Shown: positions 22,608 through 34,959, counted from the stretch's first letter. The stretch: 64,000 nt of DNA from Rhodospirillaceae bacterium (GCA_029245025.1 JAQWQC010000006.1:620001-684000), one strand, 5' to 3'. Program-made: numbers and translations. Notes: generated by a model not told the origin, from the letters alone.

Positions 22608-23482
22608 TGGCGGTTCTCGTTGATAAGAATACCAAGGTGCTTTGCCAAGGATTTACCGGCAGTCAGGGAACCTTTCACTCAGAGCAAGCCATTGCCTATG
22701 GCACGCAGATGGTCGGTGGTGTGACGCCGGGTAAGGGCGGCACCAAGCATCTTGATTTGCCCGTGTTCAATACGGTTGCAGACGCTGTTAAAGATACCGG
22801 CGCCAATGCTTCAGTCATTTATGTTCCGCCACCGTTTGCGGCAGACGCTATTCTTGAAGCCATAGATGCAGAGATTCCTCTGGTGGTGTGTATCACTGAG
22901 GGTATCCCCGTGCTCGACATGGTGCGCGTTAAGCGAGCTTTGGATGGCGGTAGCACACGGCTCATTGGCCCTAATTGCCCCGGCATAATTACGCCGGGTG
23001 AATCTAAGATCGGCATTATGCCGGGCCACATTCACCAGAAGGGCAAGATCGGCGTGGTTTCTCGTTCCGGAACGTTGACTTACGAAGCGGTTGGACAAAC
23101 CACTGCAGCCGGTCTTGGTCAAACAACATGTATCGGCATTGGTGGTGATCCTATCAATGGCACGAACTTCATTGACTGCCTTGATGCATTTTTGTCCGAC
23201 GATGAAACCGAAGGCATTATCATGATTGGTGAGATCGGCGGCACCGCTGAAGAAGAAGCGGCCGAGTTCTACACTCAGTCCAAGGTTAAAAAGCCAATTT
23301 GTGGGTTCGTTGCCGGGGTCACCGCTCCGCCAGGTAAGCGCATGGGGCATGCCGGTGCGATTATCTCCGGCGGCCAAGGCACGGCAGACTCCAAGATTGA
23401 AGCCATGAAATCAGCTGGGTTCTTGGTGGCTGAAAGTCCAGCGGCTTTGGGCTCGACCATGCTTGAGGCCATGAAGGGCTAA
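22607..23482 (+). CDS. sucD: succinyl-CoA ligase alpha subunit
   Basis: [29 protein letters not shown]...[12 protein letters not shown]...[14 protein letters not shown]. Confidence 0.97.
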   Translation: MAVLVDKNTKVLCQGFTGSQGTFHSEQAIAYGTQMVGGVTPGKGGTKHLDLPVFNTVADAVKDTGANASVIYVPPPFAADAILEAIDAEIPLVVCITEGIPVLDMVRVKRALDGGSTRLIGPNCPGIITPGESKIGIMPGHIHQKGKIGVVSRSGTLTYEAVGQTTAAGLGQTTCIGIGGDPINGTNFIDCLDAFLSDDETEGIIMIGEIGGTAEEEAAEFYTQSKVKKPICGFVAGVTAPPGKRMGHAGAIISGGQGTADSKIEAMKSAGFLVAESPAALGSTMLEAMKG

Positions 23483-23713
23483 TGCGCGCGGCGAGCGTGG
23501 AGACTTAACAGTTGATCGGCTACGTATACCGCAGAGTGCGTCTGTTGGTGCTTTTTTTCATTCTCCTATTGCCGCACACCGCGGTGGCGGGGCATCGCTC
23601 GGCCATAACGGTGTCGCGCTAACTATATAAATACATACTTTATTATTGGCGAAAATAGATGCGCTTGGTAGTATTCGACAAAACGCTAAATTTAAAATCT
23701 ATAGGAAAAACCT

Positions 23714-25906
23714 ATGTTTAATCACCCTGCCCTTTTCGCGACTGTCGCTGTTGTAAGTCTGGTCGCTGGCTCTTCATCATCTGCGCTTGCCCAGTCGGGC
23801 AACTTAGAACTTGAAGAGATTGTTGTTACTGCGTTGAAGCGCAGCCAGTCACTCCAAGATGTTCCAGCGGCTATCACCGCAATTACTGGTGAAATGCTTG
23901 ATGATCTTGCCGTCGATGACATTCAAGATCTTTATGTGCAAACACCTGGTTTGGCGTTTAGCCGTGCAGGAGGTGAAGGGCAGGTTTACATTCGTGGTGT
24001 CGGATCTTCGGCCTTTGGGGTGACCAATGACCCCAGCTCTGCCATTAACCAAGATGGTGTTTACCTTACCCTCGCAAACATGGGGCTGACCCAATTCCTT
24101 GACGTTGATCGCATCGAAGTGCTGCGCGGTCCGCAAGGCACCTTGTACGGTCGCAATGCGACGGCCGGCGCAATTAATATTATTTCTCGCGCGCCGACAG
24201 AAGAAGCAGAAGGCTACGCCAAGGCTTCTTACGGCAACTGGAACCGCCGCCAACTTGAAGGCGCCGTCGGTGGCTCAATCGGAGATGGTGTACGTGCCCG
24301 AATTGCTGCCAAGTACCTCAACGACGATGGGTACACGAAGGACCTGGAGCCTGGTGGATCAGACGATATCGACGATCAGGAGTTAGGGGCTTTCCGTGCG
24401 ACATTCGAATTTGATCTCGGAGACAGCGCTACATTGAAACTGATTGGTGACTGGTCGGATTTTAAAAGCAACAACAGAACCGCTAAGCCGCTTGATGATC
24501 TTTCTTTCGCGGTACTGCTTAATGCTGCACCCCAGGATGGTATCGATGTCACCCGGAACAATCTCGATACATTCTTCGATTGGGAAACCGGCGGTATTAC
24601 AGCAGACCTCCAGTGGGATCTTTCAGATACAGTTACGCTCACATCGATTAGTGCCTTCCGCACTTACGAGAGTGACTTTTTCTTTAATACAGATGGAACT
24701 GAGCAAGAGGTTACTCGGTCTACATTCGTGTATGAAACCGACCAATATTCTCAGGAGCTCCGTCTCGCTTCCAATGGCCTCGACGGCTGGTCATGGTTGA
24801 TCGGTGGGTACTTCCTTGACGAAGATAAGTCTGGGGCTCTTGGTCTCGGTCGCGCAACCCACCCCTCTTTAGGCCAAGTCAGCTTTATCATTCCTAACGA
24901 TGATACGGCTGAATCCATTGCCGCTTTTGGGCAGATTACTTACGATGTCTCTGACGCCATCACCTTGTCTGTCGGCGCGCGTTACTCAGACGAAAAGAAA
25001 ACTGACGAATCGTCTGTTGGCGCTATCTTCGGTGATTTCCGAGGCCTCGCTGCAGTGGGTAATGTCGTTCAGTTCAATTCTCGATCTGATGAAGCGTCTT
25101 ACAACGAGTTCACGCCGCGTTTTGGTCTTGAATACCGTCCCGATGAAGACAGCCTGTTCTATGCGACGATTAGTAAAGGTTTTAAGTCTGGTGGCTGGAA
25201 CGCATTTGACAACTCGCCGTCCTTCGAGCCGGAGACGCTTTGGTCTTACGAAATTGGGTCTAAATCTGAGCTAGCTGATGGACTTGTTCGTTTCAACACG
25301 TCGGCCTTCTATTACGACTATAAAAACCTACAGGTCTCCGCCTTTAGAAATGGCTTGACGATCACAACCAACGCGGCAGAGGCTACCGTTTGGGGTCTGG
25401 AAGCAGAAGTGAATATGCGCGCTAGCGAGCAGCTGAGCATCAACGGATCGGCCGCCTATCTTGATGCGACCTATGATGAGTTTATCTCCACCTTCGGTAA
25501 TGCCACAGGTGTTGATCTCTCAGGTAACCGCTTGAATAACGCACCCAAAGTTTCGTTGAACGTCAACGCTACATACGAGGTTCCGCTGTCGAGCGGCGCG
25601 CGGGTCGATATCTTTGGTCAGCTCAGCTACCAGTCTCGTGTCTTCCACACGCAGAACAATGAGGACCTAATCGGTCAAGACGGTTTTGCCTTGTTAGATG
25701 TGCGAATTGCTTATGTCGCTGAAGACGAGTCTTGGGAATTTGCAATCTTCGGGAAAAACCTAACCGATGAGGAGTATTTCCAAAATACGGTGCGCTTTAC
25801 ATCTTTGAGCCAGGGCAATCCTGCCGATGTAAATAACATAGGCGCGGGTCTCGGGTATCCTGGTGAAGGATTGTCCTACGGAGTCCAGGCGTCCTATCGC
25901 TTCTAG
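23714..25906 (+). CDS. TonB-dependent receptor
   Basis: Signal peptide, TonB box-like EEIVVTALKR, plug DVPAAITAITGEML, C-terminal beta-barrel strand ending YRF. Confidence 0.93.
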   Translation: MFNHPALFATVAVVSLVAGSSSSALAQSGNLELEEIVVTALKRSQSLQDVPAAITAITGEMLDDLAVDDIQDLYVQTPGLAFSRAGGEGQVYIRGVGSSAFGVTNDPSSAINQDGVYLTLANMGLTQFLDVDRIEVLRGPQGTLYGRNATAGAINIISRAPTEEAEGYAKASYGNWNRRQLEGAVGGSIGDGVRARIAAKYLNDDGYTKDLEPGGSDDIDDQELGAFRATFEFDLGDSATLKLIGDWSDFKSNNRTAKPLDDLSFAVLLNAAPQDGIDVTRNNLDTFFDWETGGITADLQWDLSDTVTLTSISAFRTYESDFFFNTDGTEQEVTRSTFVYETDQYSQELRLASNGLDGWSWLIGGYFLDEDKSGALGLGRATHPSLGQVSFIIPNDDTAESIAAFGQITYDVSDAITLSVGARYSDEKKTDESSVGAIFGDFRGLAAVGNVVQFNSRSDEASYNEFTPRFGLEYRPDEDSLFYATISKGFKSGGWNAFDNSPSFEPETLWSYEIGSKSELADGLVRFNTSAFYYDYKNLQVSAFRNGLTITTNAAEATVWGLEAEVNMRASEQLSINGSAAYLDATYDEFISTFGNATGVDLSGNRLNNAPKVSLNVNATYEVPLSSGARVDIFGQLSYQSRVFHTQNNEDLIGQDGFALLDVRIAYVAEDESWEFAIFGKNLTDEEYFQNTVRFTSLSQGNPADVNNIGAGLGYPGEGLSYGVQASYRF

Positions 25907-25926
25907 GGAAGCTAACTAACTCAATT

Positions 25927-25960
25927 AACCCCGCCCGGCGTTTCGTTGGGCGGGGTTTTC
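25927..25960 (+). terminator. Rho-independent terminator after TonB receptor
   Basis: AACCCCGCCC-GGCGTTTCGTT-GGGCGGGGTTTT perfect 10-bp stem with T tract. Confidence 0.9.
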
Positions 25961-26078
25961 TATACCAGAAATTTGCTAGTGAGGTTTGTCGGCTCCAGAG
26001 ATGCTATTCCGGCCACTTCAAGACTAAATGTCGCCGCTAAATGCTAGACATTATCGCGCGGGCAGTCTTTGATGCTGA

Positions 26079-26975
26079 ATGCATTTACCAGGACCCTTTG
26101 ACATCATTCGTGTCGTCGAGTTGGAAGGCGCATTCCGCGTTCCCGACTTTCTTTTTCCTGATGCGACCGAAGAGGTAATCAAAGCGTCTAAAGTGGGCAG
26201 TGACCCTCGGTTTTATAACGCCGAGACCAATATGCTGTTCATGTCGTTCCATACGTTGGTCATTAGAACGCAACGTCACACCATTTTGGTCGACACGTGT
26301 ATTGGCAATGACAAAGAGCGCCCCGAGCTACTCGACTGGCATCATCGCAGCGGACCGTTTTTAGCTGACCTCGCGGCTGCCGGTGTGCCTGCCGAAAGCA
26401 TTGATTTTGTTCTTTGCACACACCTTCATGCCGATCACGTTGGTTGGAATACAAAACTTTTGGATGGCCGCTGGGTTCCCACGTTTCCCAATGCCAAATA
26501 CTTGATGGCACGCACCGAAGTTGAGCATTGGTCCCATGTAGCTCTTTCATCAGCAGCAGCGGCCAATCACCGGTCTTGGGATGATAGCGTTCAGCCAATT
26601 CTCGATGCTGGGCAGGCTCTGATTGTCGATTCCGACTACGAAATTGAACCGGGTATTCACCTAATCCCAGCGCCTGGACACACACCTGGCAATGTTATTT
26701 TGCATGTCAGCGATGGCAAAGAACGAGCTTATCTTATCGGCGATACCATTCATCACCCGTTGCAGATCGAGCACCCGGATTGGTCGAGTAGTTTTTGTTT
26801 CGATCCCGAGCAATCGAGGGCAACACGTAAGGCCTTTTTAGATGGCGTGGCAGAGACCCCTTCTCTTGTTATACCGGCTCATTTTGCCGCACCCACGGCG
26901 GTCCGAATCACGGGTGACGCGCACGGGTACGATTTTGAGACGGTAGAAAAAGACCAACGCCTTGCGTTAAAGTAA
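26079..26975 (+). CDS. metallo-beta-lactamase fold hydrolase
   Basis: FVLCTHLHADHVGWN (HxHxDH), PAPGHTPGN, YLIGDTIHHP. Confidence 0.92.
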   Translation: MHLPGPFDIIRVVELEGAFRVPDFLFPDATEEVIKASKVGSDPRFYNAETNMLFMSFHTLVIRTQRHTILVDTCIGNDKERPELLDWHHRSGPFLADLAAAGVPAESIDFVLCTHLHADHVGWNTKLLDGRWVPTFPNAKYLMARTEVEHWSHVALSSAAAANHRSWDDSVQPILDAGQALIVDSDYEIEPGIHLIPAPGHTPGNVILHVSDGKERAYLIGDTIHHPLQIEHPDWSSSFCFDPEQSRATRKAFLDGVAETPSLVIPAHFAAPTAVRITGDAHGYDFETVEKDQRLALK

Positions 26976-27004
26976 GGGGCACAGCCATTAAGAGACTTTG
27001 TGCA

Positions 27005-27229
27005 ATGGCGGATGAAGGTTCTTCTGTTAAAGGATTCCTGTGGCGCTGGGGGTTGTGCTTCGTTCTTGTACTCGCGACTTTTAATCCGCCTGGATTTTCC
27101 TGATGCGATTGGGTTATGGGTGGAGGCGGCGCGTAACCGATGAAAGCTCTAACTGGCAAAGTGCTCCTTTCTGCCTATACGTTTGTTGTAAATGCCACCT
27201 GGGAATCTCAGGGTCCGTTTGGCTCATAG
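27005..27229 (+). pseudogene. decayed DUF6524-like membrane protein gene with in-frame stops
   Basis: One frame: MADEGSSVKGFLWRWGLCFVLVLATFNPPGFS*CDWVMGGGGA*PMKALTGKVLLSAYTFVVNATWESQGPFGS*. Confidence 0.6.
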
Positions 27230-27299
27230 TCACCAGTCAGGTGGATGTCGATGACGTTGATGGGTGACGTGAGCCCTTGGCCGAAATAGGAGATCACAC

Positions 27300-27956
27300 A
27301 TGATAGATTGGCCCATAGACCCAAAGCGGACGGCTTTGATCAATGTTGATCTTCAGAATGTTTTCGTTGAAGGTTTTGACATTTCGGCGACTGATGGTCC
27401 TGAAGTGGTCCAGCGGCTGAACAAGCTTTCCCGGGTTTGTCGAGACCATGGCATGATGGTGATTCATACCATCAATGAATTGCGGGCCGATAGTTCCAAT
27501 AGGGGCATCGCTTCAGAGGTCGTCACCTCTTACCTGAAAAGCACCGGCACTAATAGAAAAGGTGGCATCACAGCTGGCACCGACGGAGCTAAACTGCATG
27601 CGTCTCTAGAAGTAGAGCCTTCAGATGTATTGCTGATCAAGCCCCGCTACGGATCCTTCACAGGCACGGACCTCGATCTCATCTTACGTACCAATGACAT
27701 TGAAGCCGTCTTGATTGGCGGTATCGCAACAAATGTGTGTTGCGATACCACGGCCCGTGAAGCCAATCAGCGGGACTATAAGGTGTTCTTTCTGTCCGAT
27801 GGTACAGGAAACCACGGCATGCAGGGCCTTTCGGCCGAAGAGATCAAAGCGGCAACCCTGGCGGCGGTCCGTCTCGCATTTGGGCAGGTTCTGACCGTAG
27901 ACGAGGCCATCGCTAAGATTGAAGAGGGTGGTCAGGAGATAATTGCGGCGGATTAA
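27300..27956 (+). CDS. isochorismatase-family cysteine hydrolase
   Basis: ALINVDLQNVFVEG (D), LLIKPRYGSFTGT (K), IGGIATNVCCDTTAREA (C). Confidence 0.92.
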   Translation: MIDWPIDPKRTALINVDLQNVFVEGFDISATDGPEVVQRLNKLSRVCRDHGMMVIHTINELRADSSNRGIASEVVTSYLKSTGTNRKGGITAGTDGAKLHASLEVEPSDVLLIKPRYGSFTGTDLDLILRTNDIEAVLIGGIATNVCCDTTAREANQRDYKVFFLSDGTGNHGMQGLSAEEIKAATLAAVRLAFGQVLTVDEAIAKIEEGGQEIIAAD

Positions 27957-28077
27957 ACGCCTGAATCTTATCCACAGGAACCCCATAACGCGTTGTTTTG
28001 CCGTATCTTTTCGGCTAATACTTGCGCGTTAGGGCATCGAAAATGCTCAGCCGCGCACCTATTAGGGACAGATCACG

Positions 28078-30993
28078 GTGGATCCCACTTTTCTAACCGG
28101 AGCGAACGCAACGTTCGTAGCCGAACTCTACGCACAGTTCTTACGCAGTCCGTCGTCTGTAGACCCATCCTGGTCTAACTTTTTCCGGGACCTCGGTGAC
28201 GAGGCTGGCGATCTACTTGGTGAATTAGATGGCGCCACCTGGGCCCCGTCCGAAGCGGGCGTGATCGGTGTTAACGAAGAATATGCGGCCGCATCTAAAA
28301 AAGGAAAGTCTAGCGGTAAAGGCACCCCAGTTAATCAGGGCAGCCTAATCAAACAAACCGAAGACTCTATTCATGCCCTGCAAATGATCCGCGCCTACCG
28401 TGCCCGCGGTCATCAGATCGCGAGTCTTGATCCGTTGGATTTGCAGAAGCAGGAGCCTCATCCGGAACTTGATCCAAAAGTTCACGGCTTTGACGAAGCT
28501 GACATGGATCGCGAGATTTATCTCGGTGGTGTGATGGGCATGGACAAGGCGACGCCGCGTCACATGTTGCAAATCTTAAAAGACACCTACTGCGGCACCA
28601 TTGGTGTTGAATTCACCCACATTCAAGACCCTGATCAAAAATACTGGCTGCAGAAGCGCATTGAAAGCGAACGCAACCACACTGATTTTTCGATGGAGGG
28701 CAAGCAGGCCATTCTCGAGCGTTTGACTGAATCCGAAGGCTTCGAGAAATTTCTTGGCACCAAATACACTGGCACTAAACGGTTTGGGTTGGATGGGGGT
28801 GAGGCCTCCGTCCCCGCTATTGAGCAAATTCTAAAAGTTGGTGGCAAACTCGGTGTTGAACAGGTTGTTCTTGGTATGGCACACCGCGGGCGGCTCAATG
28901 TCCTCGTTAACGTGATGCATAAACCTTTCACGGCGATTTTCTCAGAGTTTCAAGGTAACTCGCCAAACCCCGATGATGTAGAGGGGTCAGGTGATGTGAA
29001 GTATCACCTTGGTACGTCGGCGGACCGTGAGTTCGACGGCAATACTGTACACTTGTCGCTGACTGCTAACCCATCTCACCTTGAAGTGGTTGATCCGGTC
29101 GTGCTCGGTAAAGTGCGCGCCAAGCAAGAGCAAATGAAGGATGTCGACCGCAAGAAGGTTATGGGTCTGTTGTTGCACGGCGACGCGGCTTTTGCTGGGC
29201 AGGGCGTCATCGCTGAGTGTTTTGGGTTCTCTCAGATCGAAGGGTACACCACCGGCGGCACCGTTCACTTTGTCATCAATAATCAGATCGGCTTTACCAC
29301 AACCCCTCAGTACAGCCGTTCAGGGTTGTATTGTACCGACATTGCTAAAATGGTTGAGGCGCCGATCTTCCACGTCAACGGGGATGATGCGGAGGCGGTT
29401 GTTCACTGCGCTCGCATCGCGACTGAATTCCGCCAGGCGTTCGGCGTCGACGTTGTGCTCGATCTCGTCTGTTACCGTCGCCATGGTCACAACGAGGGCG
29501 ACGAACCAAAATTCACTCAGCCTCTAATGTACGGCCGGATTGGCGAGCATAAGACGGCTCGCAACGTTTACGCCGACAAGTTGGTTGCTGAAGGGACCAT
29601 TACTCAAGAGCAAGCCGATAGGCAATTAAGTCAATTTCTAAACATGATGGAGCTGGATTTTGAATCCGCTTCATCCTATCGCCCCAACAAAGCCGACTGG
29701 CTTGAAGGCGCGTGGAAGGGCCTAGATCAACTCGCAGGTGAGGAAGAATACCAAGAGCACTCGACCGGTGTTGCAGAAAAAATTCTGAAGGAAGTCGGTC
29801 ATGTGATCTCGAGCGTGCCTGATGACTTCAAGGTGAACTCCAAGATTGAGCGGCAACTTAAGGCGAAACGCAAAGCCATCGACGGTGGCGAAGGAATCGA
29901 TTGGGCGACCGCCGAGGCGCTGGCCTTTGGCACGTTGCTAGTAGAGGGGGCGCCTGTCCGCCTTTCAGGGCAGGACTGCTGTCGCGGTACCTTCTCCCAA
30001 CGCCATGCATCTTTGGTCGATCAGAAGACCGAGGAGCGCTATGTCATGCTCAACAACATCCGTAAAAATCAGGCTTTCTTTGAGGTTATCGACAGTCCCT
30101 TATCAGAGTTGTCCATTGTCGGGTTTGAGTACGGCTATTCGTTAACGGAACCGCATGCGCTGGTGATGTGGGAAGCGCAGTTCGGTGATTTCTCCAACGC
30201 GGCCCAAATGATCATCGATCAGTTCATCTCATCTGGTGAGAGCAAGTGGTTACGCCTATCCGGTTTGGTGCTGTTGTTGCCGCACGGCTACGAGGGCCAG
30301 GGACCGGAGCACTCTTCCGCCCGGTTTGAACGATATTTGCAGATGTGCGGTAACGACAATTGGCAGGTATGCAACATAACAACGCCAGCCAACTATTACC
30401 ATGCGTTACGTCGCCAGGTTCGGCGCGATTTCCGCAAGCCATTGGTGATAATGACGCCTAAGTCTTTGTTGCGGCATAAGAAGTGTGTGAGTTCACTATC
30501 GGACATGAACGCCAAGTCGCAGTTCCAACGCGTGATTGGGGAGACTGAGCAGATTGATTCTGCCACTAAGGTTCGCCGCGTCGTCTTATGCACGGGTAAA
30601 GTCTACTACGACTTAATACAGGCGCGTGAAGATGCCAGCATTAAAGATGTTGCTATCGTCCGGATCGAGCAGTTGTACCCGTGGCCTAAGGACACGCTCA
30701 ACAAAGAGCTTGAAAAATATAAGAACGCTGAGGTCGTGTGGTGCCAGGAAGAGCCCGCCAATATGGGCAGCTGGACGTTCGTTGACCGGCGTATCGAATA
30801 CGCCCTTGAAGATATCAACATTAAAGCCAAGCGGCCTGTTTACGCCGGACGATTGCCGTCAGCATCTCCTGCTACTGGCTTGATGAAGGTTCACGTCGAT
30901 GAACAAAATCAGTTGGTCGAGTGGGCATTGAATACCCCCCTTGATGATATTCCGAAACCGTTCCGCCGCCTAACAAAGCTGGCAGCTGAATAA
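28078..30993 (+). CDS. sucA: 2-oxoglutarate dehydrogenase E1 component
   Basis: GTG start; [61 protein letters not shown]. Confidence 0.97.
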   Translation: MDPTFLTGANATFVAELYAQFLRSPSSVDPSWSNFFRDLGDEAGDLLGELDGATWAPSEAGVIGVNEEYAAASKKGKSSGKGTPVNQGSLIKQTEDSIHALQMIRAYRARGHQIASLDPLDLQKQEPHPELDPKVHGFDEADMDREIYLGGVMGMDKATPRHMLQILKDTYCGTIGVEFTHIQDPDQKYWLQKRIESERNHTDFSMEGKQAILERLTESEGFEKFLGTKYTGTKRFGLDGGEASVPAIEQILKVGGKLGVEQVVLGMAHRGRLNVLVNVMHKPFTAIFSEFQGNSPNPDDVEGSGDVKYHLGTSADREFDGNTVHLSLTANPSHLEVVDPVVLGKVRAKQEQMKDVDRKKVMGLLLHGDAAFAGQGVIAECFGFSQIEGYTTGGTVHFVINNQIGFTTTPQYSRSGLYCTDIAKMVEAPIFHVNGDDAEAVVHCARIATEFRQAFGVDVVLDLVCYRRHGHNEGDEPKFTQPLMYGRIGEHKTARNVYADKLVAEGTITQEQADRQLSQFLNMMELDFESASSYRPNKADWLEGAWKGLDQLAGEEEYQEHSTGVAEKILKEVGHVISSVPDDFKVNSKIERQLKAKRKAIDGGEGIDWATAEALAFGTLLVEGAPVRLSGQDCCRGTFSQRHASLVDQKTEERYVMLNNIRKNQAFFEVIDSPLSELSIVGFEYGYSLTEPHALVMWEAQFGDFSNAAQMIIDQFISSGESKWLRLSGLVLLLPHGYEGQGPEHSSARFERYLQMCGNDNWQVCNITTPANYYHALRRQVRRDFRKPLVIMTPKSLLRHKKCVSSLSDMNAKSQFQRVIGETEQIDSATKVRRVVLCTGKVYYDLIQAREDASIKDVAIVRIEQLYPWPKDTLNKELEKYKNAEVVWCQEEPANMGSWTFVDRRIEYALEDINIKAKRPVYAGRLPSASPATGLMKVHVDEQNQLVEWALNTPLDDIPKPFRRLTKLAAE

Positions 30994-31019
30994 CATTATC
31001 CGTAAGGACCGAGGACGCT

Positions 31020-32258
31020 ATGTCGACAGAAATCAAAGTACCCCAGCTCGGCGAGTCCGTTAGCGAGGCCACCGTTGCCAAGTGGTTGAAGCAGCCGGGC
31101 GAGGCTGTGGCCCAGGATGAGCCACTTGTTGAGCTTGAGACCGACAAGGTGACGCTGGAAGTAAATGCTCCCGTCTCGGGGTCCCTTTCCGAGATTGTTG
31201 CCGAAGAGGGCGCGGATGTTGAAGTTGATGCGGTGTTGGCGCTGCTGGCCGAGAGCGAGGGTGGTGCAGTCCCGGCACCTAAGGAAGAGGCGCCGAAGCC
31301 GGTGCCCGCGGCCGCAGCCCCGGCACCTAAGGAAAGGGCGCTGAAGGCGGCACCTGCCGCCGTCGCGTCCGTCGCGTCTGCTGCGGCTGATTATCCTTTG
31401 GCGCCGTCAGTCCGCCGTCTGGTTGATGAGCACAATCTTGATCCCAAGGTGATTCCTGCGACTGGAAAGAACGGCCGCTTGACCAAGGTAGATATTCTTA
31501 AGTTTGTCGCGTCTGGCGGAGAAGGGGCAACGTCGCCAACTGTTCCAGAGCGCGGACCGCGTGAAGAGCGCGTGAAGATGACACGCTTACGTCGCAGCAT
31601 CGCTGGACGATTGAAAGAGGCGCAAAACACAGCAGCCATGCTGACCACCTTCAACGAGGTTGACATGACAGCAGTGATGCAAGCGCGCAAGCAATATCAA
31701 GATGCGTTTGTAAGAAAGAACGGCATTAAGTTGGGCTTCATGTCGTTCTTTGCCAAAGCTTGTGTCACCGCGCTTAAAGAACTTCCAGCGGTTAACGGTT
31801 CTATCGATGGGAATGATATCGTCTACAAAAACTATTATGATATCGGCGTTGCTGTTGGTACGCCGCAAGGTCTGGTAGTTCCTGTGGTGCGTGACTGTGA
31901 CCTAAAAGGTTTGGCAGAAATTGAGGCCGATATCTCGGGTTATGGCACTAAAGCTCGCGAAGGCAAGTTGACGGTTGAGGAGATGACCGGCGGCACCTTC
32001 ACTATTTCGAACGGCGGGATATACGGGTCTATGCTCTCGACGCCGATTTTGAACACGCCCCAGTCGGCCATTCTCGGCATGCACAACATCACACAACGGG
32101 CCATGGTTATGCCCGACGGGTCGATTGCAGCGCGGCCGATGATGTATCTCGCGCTCTCCTACGATCACCGCATTATCGACGGTCGTGAGGCTGTCACCTT
32201 CCTGGTTCGAGTTAAGCAGTGCCTCGAAGATCCCGCTCGTATGCTCTACGACGTATAA
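31020..32258 (+). CDS. odhB: 2-oxoglutarate dehydrogenase E2 (dihydrolipoyl succinyltransferase)
   Basis: Lipoyl motif [14 protein letters not shown]; peripheral subunit-binding domain; [19 protein letters not shown]. Confidence 0.97.
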   Translation: MSTEIKVPQLGESVSEATVAKWLKQPGEAVAQDEPLVELETDKVTLEVNAPVSGSLSEIVAEEGADVEVDAVLALLAESEGGAVPAPKEEAPKPVPAAAAPAPKERALKAAPAAVASVASAAADYPLAPSVRRLVDEHNLDPKVIPATGKNGRLTKVDILKFVASGGEGATSPTVPERGPREERVKMTRLRRSIAGRLKEAQNTAAMLTTFNEVDMTAVMQARKQYQDAFVRKNGIKLGFMSFFAKACVTALKELPAVNGSIDGNDIVYKNYYDIGVAVGTPQGLVVPVVRDCDLKGLAEIEADISGYGTKAREGKLTVEEMTGGTFTISNGGIYGSMLSTPILNTPQSAILGMHNITQRAMVMPDGSIAARPMMYLALSYDHRIIDGREAVTFLVRVKQCLEDPARMLYDV

Positions 32259-32270
32259 GGCAAATTGATT

Positions 32271-33695
32271 ATGAGTGACTCCTCATACGATGTCATCGTT
32301 ATTGGCGGTGGCCCAGGCGGTTACGTCTGCGCTATTCGCGCCGCTCAACTGGGATTGAAAACGGCCTGCGTTGAAAGTAGAGGCGCCCTTGGCGGTACCT
32401 GCCTGAATGTTGGGTGTATTCCGTCAAAGGCACTACTGCAGTCTTCTCATTTGTATGAAGAGGCCAACGAGCACTTTGCTGATCACGGTATTAAATTCGT
32501 GGATGTCAAACTTGATCTCAAAAAAATGATGGCCCGCAAAGATGACGTGGTGACGCAGCTCACCCAAGGTATTGAATTCCTGTTCAAGAAAAACAAGGTT
32601 GATTACCTAAAGGGCAAGGGTAGCATCACCAAGTCAGAGCTAGGCGCTCATGAAGTTACGGTGAAGCTAGACGGCAAGGGTAAGGCGCAACAAATCACCG
32701 CGAAGAATGTTGTCATCGCGACTGGGTCGGAGGTAACGCCTTTGCCTGGTGTTGAGATAGACGAGAAAACAATAGTCAGTTCCACCGGTGCGCTGGATTT
32801 GAAAGAAGTGCCGAAGTCTATGATCGTCATTGGTGCAGGCGTTATAGGGCTCGAAATGGGGTCTGTGTGGCGTCGTCTCGGAGCGGATGTTACCGTTGTT
32901 GAGTACCTTGATTTCATCCTGCCGCCCATGGATGCAGAGGTACGCAGAAACATGCAGCGCATCCTCGAAAAGCAGGGCATTAAGTTTAAGTTGGGATGCA
33001 AGGTCACCGGCGTCAAGGCTGCGAAATCAGGCGCAACGGTTTCCGTTGAACCGGCGGCCGGCGGTAAGGCAGAAGACATCAAGGCGAATGTTGTGTTGGT
33101 GGCCATTGGTCGCCGCCCCTTTACCGACGGACTCGGACTCGATAAGGCTGGTGTCAAAGTCTCAGACCGTGGCTTTGTCGAAGTGGATGACCATTTTCAA
33201 ACCAATGTGGAGGGCATCTTTGCCATCGGCGATGTTATTGGCGGCATGATGCTCGCCCACAAGGCTGAAGACGAAGGCGTTGTGGTGGCGGAATCCCTAA
33301 CCGGTCTGACGCCACACATCAATTACGATACCATCGCCTCGGTTGTCTATACATGGCCCGAAGTGGCGGCTGTTGGCAAAACCGAAGAACAGCTCAAAGA
33401 CGCTGGTGTTAAATATAAATTCGGCAAGTTCCCGTTCACAGCCAACTCACGGGCCCGCGCGAACGGCGACACTGACGGTTTTGTAAAAATTCTAGCGGAT
33501 GCGGAATCCGACGAGCTTTTGGGGTGTCACATCATTGGCCCTGCCGCCGGCGATCTGATTATGGAACTTTCAGTTGGCATGGAATTCACCACCTCAGCAG
33601 AGGACATTGGGCGTACCTGTCACGCCCATCCGCAGTTGGGTGAGGCGGTGAAGGAAGCAGCGTTGGCCGTGCACAAGCGCTCAATCCATATGTAG
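32271..33695 (+). CDS. lpd: dihydrolipoyl dehydrogenase (E3)
   Basis: [22 protein letters not shown]...[16 protein letters not shown]...[16 protein letters not shown]. Confidence 0.96.
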   Translation: MSDSSYDVIVIGGGPGGYVCAIRAAQLGLKTACVESRGALGGTCLNVGCIPSKALLQSSHLYEEANEHFADHGIKFVDVKLDLKKMMARKDDVVTQLTQGIEFLFKKNKVDYLKGKGSITKSELGAHEVTVKLDGKGKAQQITAKNVVIATGSEVTPLPGVEIDEKTIVSSTGALDLKEVPKSMIVIGAGVIGLEMGSVWRRLGADVTVVEYLDFILPPMDAEVRRNMQRILEKQGIKFKLGCKVTGVKAAKSGATVSVEPAAGGKAEDIKANVVLVAIGRRPFTDGLGLDKAGVKVSDRGFVEVDDHFQTNVEGIFAIGDVIGGMMLAHKAEDEGVVVAESLTGLTPHINYDTIASVVYTWPEVAAVGKTEEQLKDAGVKYKFGKFPFTANSRARANGDTDGFVKILADAESDELLGCHIIGPAAGDLIMELSVGMEFTTSAEDIGRTCHAHPQLGEAVKEAALAVHKRSIHM

Positions 33696-34164
33696 TGGAC
33701 TGTTAGTTCAATATGGCAATGAACCAAACTGTATGATTTGGGGTCTTTACCTTGTTTGTCTTAGCTGACGTCTGAACCGCCTTAAGAAAAGACTCAACTG
33801 CAGGCGGTGTATTCACCTCTGCTTTGGTTATAGCTTAGATGGGGTGCACTGTTATCGGGTTCTTCCTTACGTATAGCTATACCAACGTGCTCACCCCAAA
33901 TTCTGTGTCGCGTCAATACAGTTTTTCGTATGAAACCCGAAGGGTGGATGTTTATCCACTATGCAGATCTGGCGTACTCGGCTTTGACCTATAAGGAGCA
34001 CTTGTATCATAAGTCTGTGTCTGAGAAGTTTTCCCGGAAAACAGCATGCCCTATAAGGACAATTGGCAGCAGGCAGACGCCGATAAAGAATTCGTGCAAT
34101 AAGGTCTAATCAACCGGCTCATTTGAGGTGGTCGGCATGGGGCAGAACATGACACAGTATCATC

Positions 34165-34959
34165 ATGTTTCGTGTTCGCGCGCCCTCTATCGCCGTTATC
34201 ATTCAGGCCTGTAACGAAGCGGAAACCCTCGATCGCACGCTGCAAAGCGTCGTCGATAGCATTGCTGCTGCAAAAAACAAAATCCCAGAATTGATTCCTG
34301 AAATTGCGGTGGTTGACGATGTTTCAACCGACAACACTCGCGACATCATAACCGCGTGGACCGAAAAGCACCCCGAAATCAAATTGGTAACTTATGAAGA
34401 AAATCAGGGTCCCGGTTTCGCCCGTAATGAAGGGGTGCGAAAAACAACCGGGGCTTATCTGTTCTTTCTCGATGCCGATGATGTATTCTACCCCAATCAT
34501 ATTCGATTGTGCCTGACGCATCTGATGGACAATGACGAACTCGGCTACGTGTTTACCAAGCTCCATGTGGATGCGCCGGTGCATGAGCAGTGGCGTCGCT
34601 CCATTGATGAGCGCAACCCTATCAACTTTTGTGTTCGCCGGGTATGGCACGACATGATTCTGGGATTCGCCGAAGAGCCTGACTTCCGGACCTATCGGAC
34701 CGAGGACACGCTTTATCTCTTGTGCTTGCGTGACCTTGTAGCTCACGAGAAAATTGAAGTGGAAACTTGCGAGCAGTTTGTTTCAACCGGTAACACCCTT
34801 GATCGCCAGAGAGAAAAGCTGGGAATTACCATAGCAGAGTGGAATACCAAAGTTGCCGCTGGTGAAGGCGATCACTGCTTTGTTATGACCGATGAAATGA
34901 AGCGCGTGGTCGAAGCACGCCTCAGCCATGTCCGCAACTTGTTAGGTGGAGACGCTTAA
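34165..34959 (+). CDS. family 2 glycosyltransferase
   Basis: IAVIIQACNEAETLDRTLQSVV...VVDDVSTDNTRDII...NQGPGFARNEGVRKTTGAYLFFLDADD. Confidence 0.9.
   Translation: MFRVRAPSIAVIIQACNEAETLDRTLQSVVDSIAAAKNKIPELIPEIAVVDDVSTDNTRDIITAWTEKHPEIKLVTYEENQGPGFARNEGVRKTTGAYLFFLDADDVFYPNHIRLCLTHLMDNDELGYVFTKLHVDAPVHEQWRRSIDERNPINFCVRRVWHDMILGFAEEPDFRTYRTEDTLYLLCLRDLVAHEKIEVETCEQFVSTGNTLDRQREKLGITIAEWNTKVAAGEGDHCFVMTDEMKRVVEARLSHVRNLLGGDA

Noticed and set aside
22811-23377. 188-aa minus-strand ORF in sucD
   Set aside because: Antisense shadow of sucD
33930-34110. Plus-strand ORF MKPEGWMFIHYADLAYSALTYKEHLYHKSVSEKFSRKTACPIR...
   Set aside because: Under 60 codons, no recognised family, irregular intergenic region; cannot support a call
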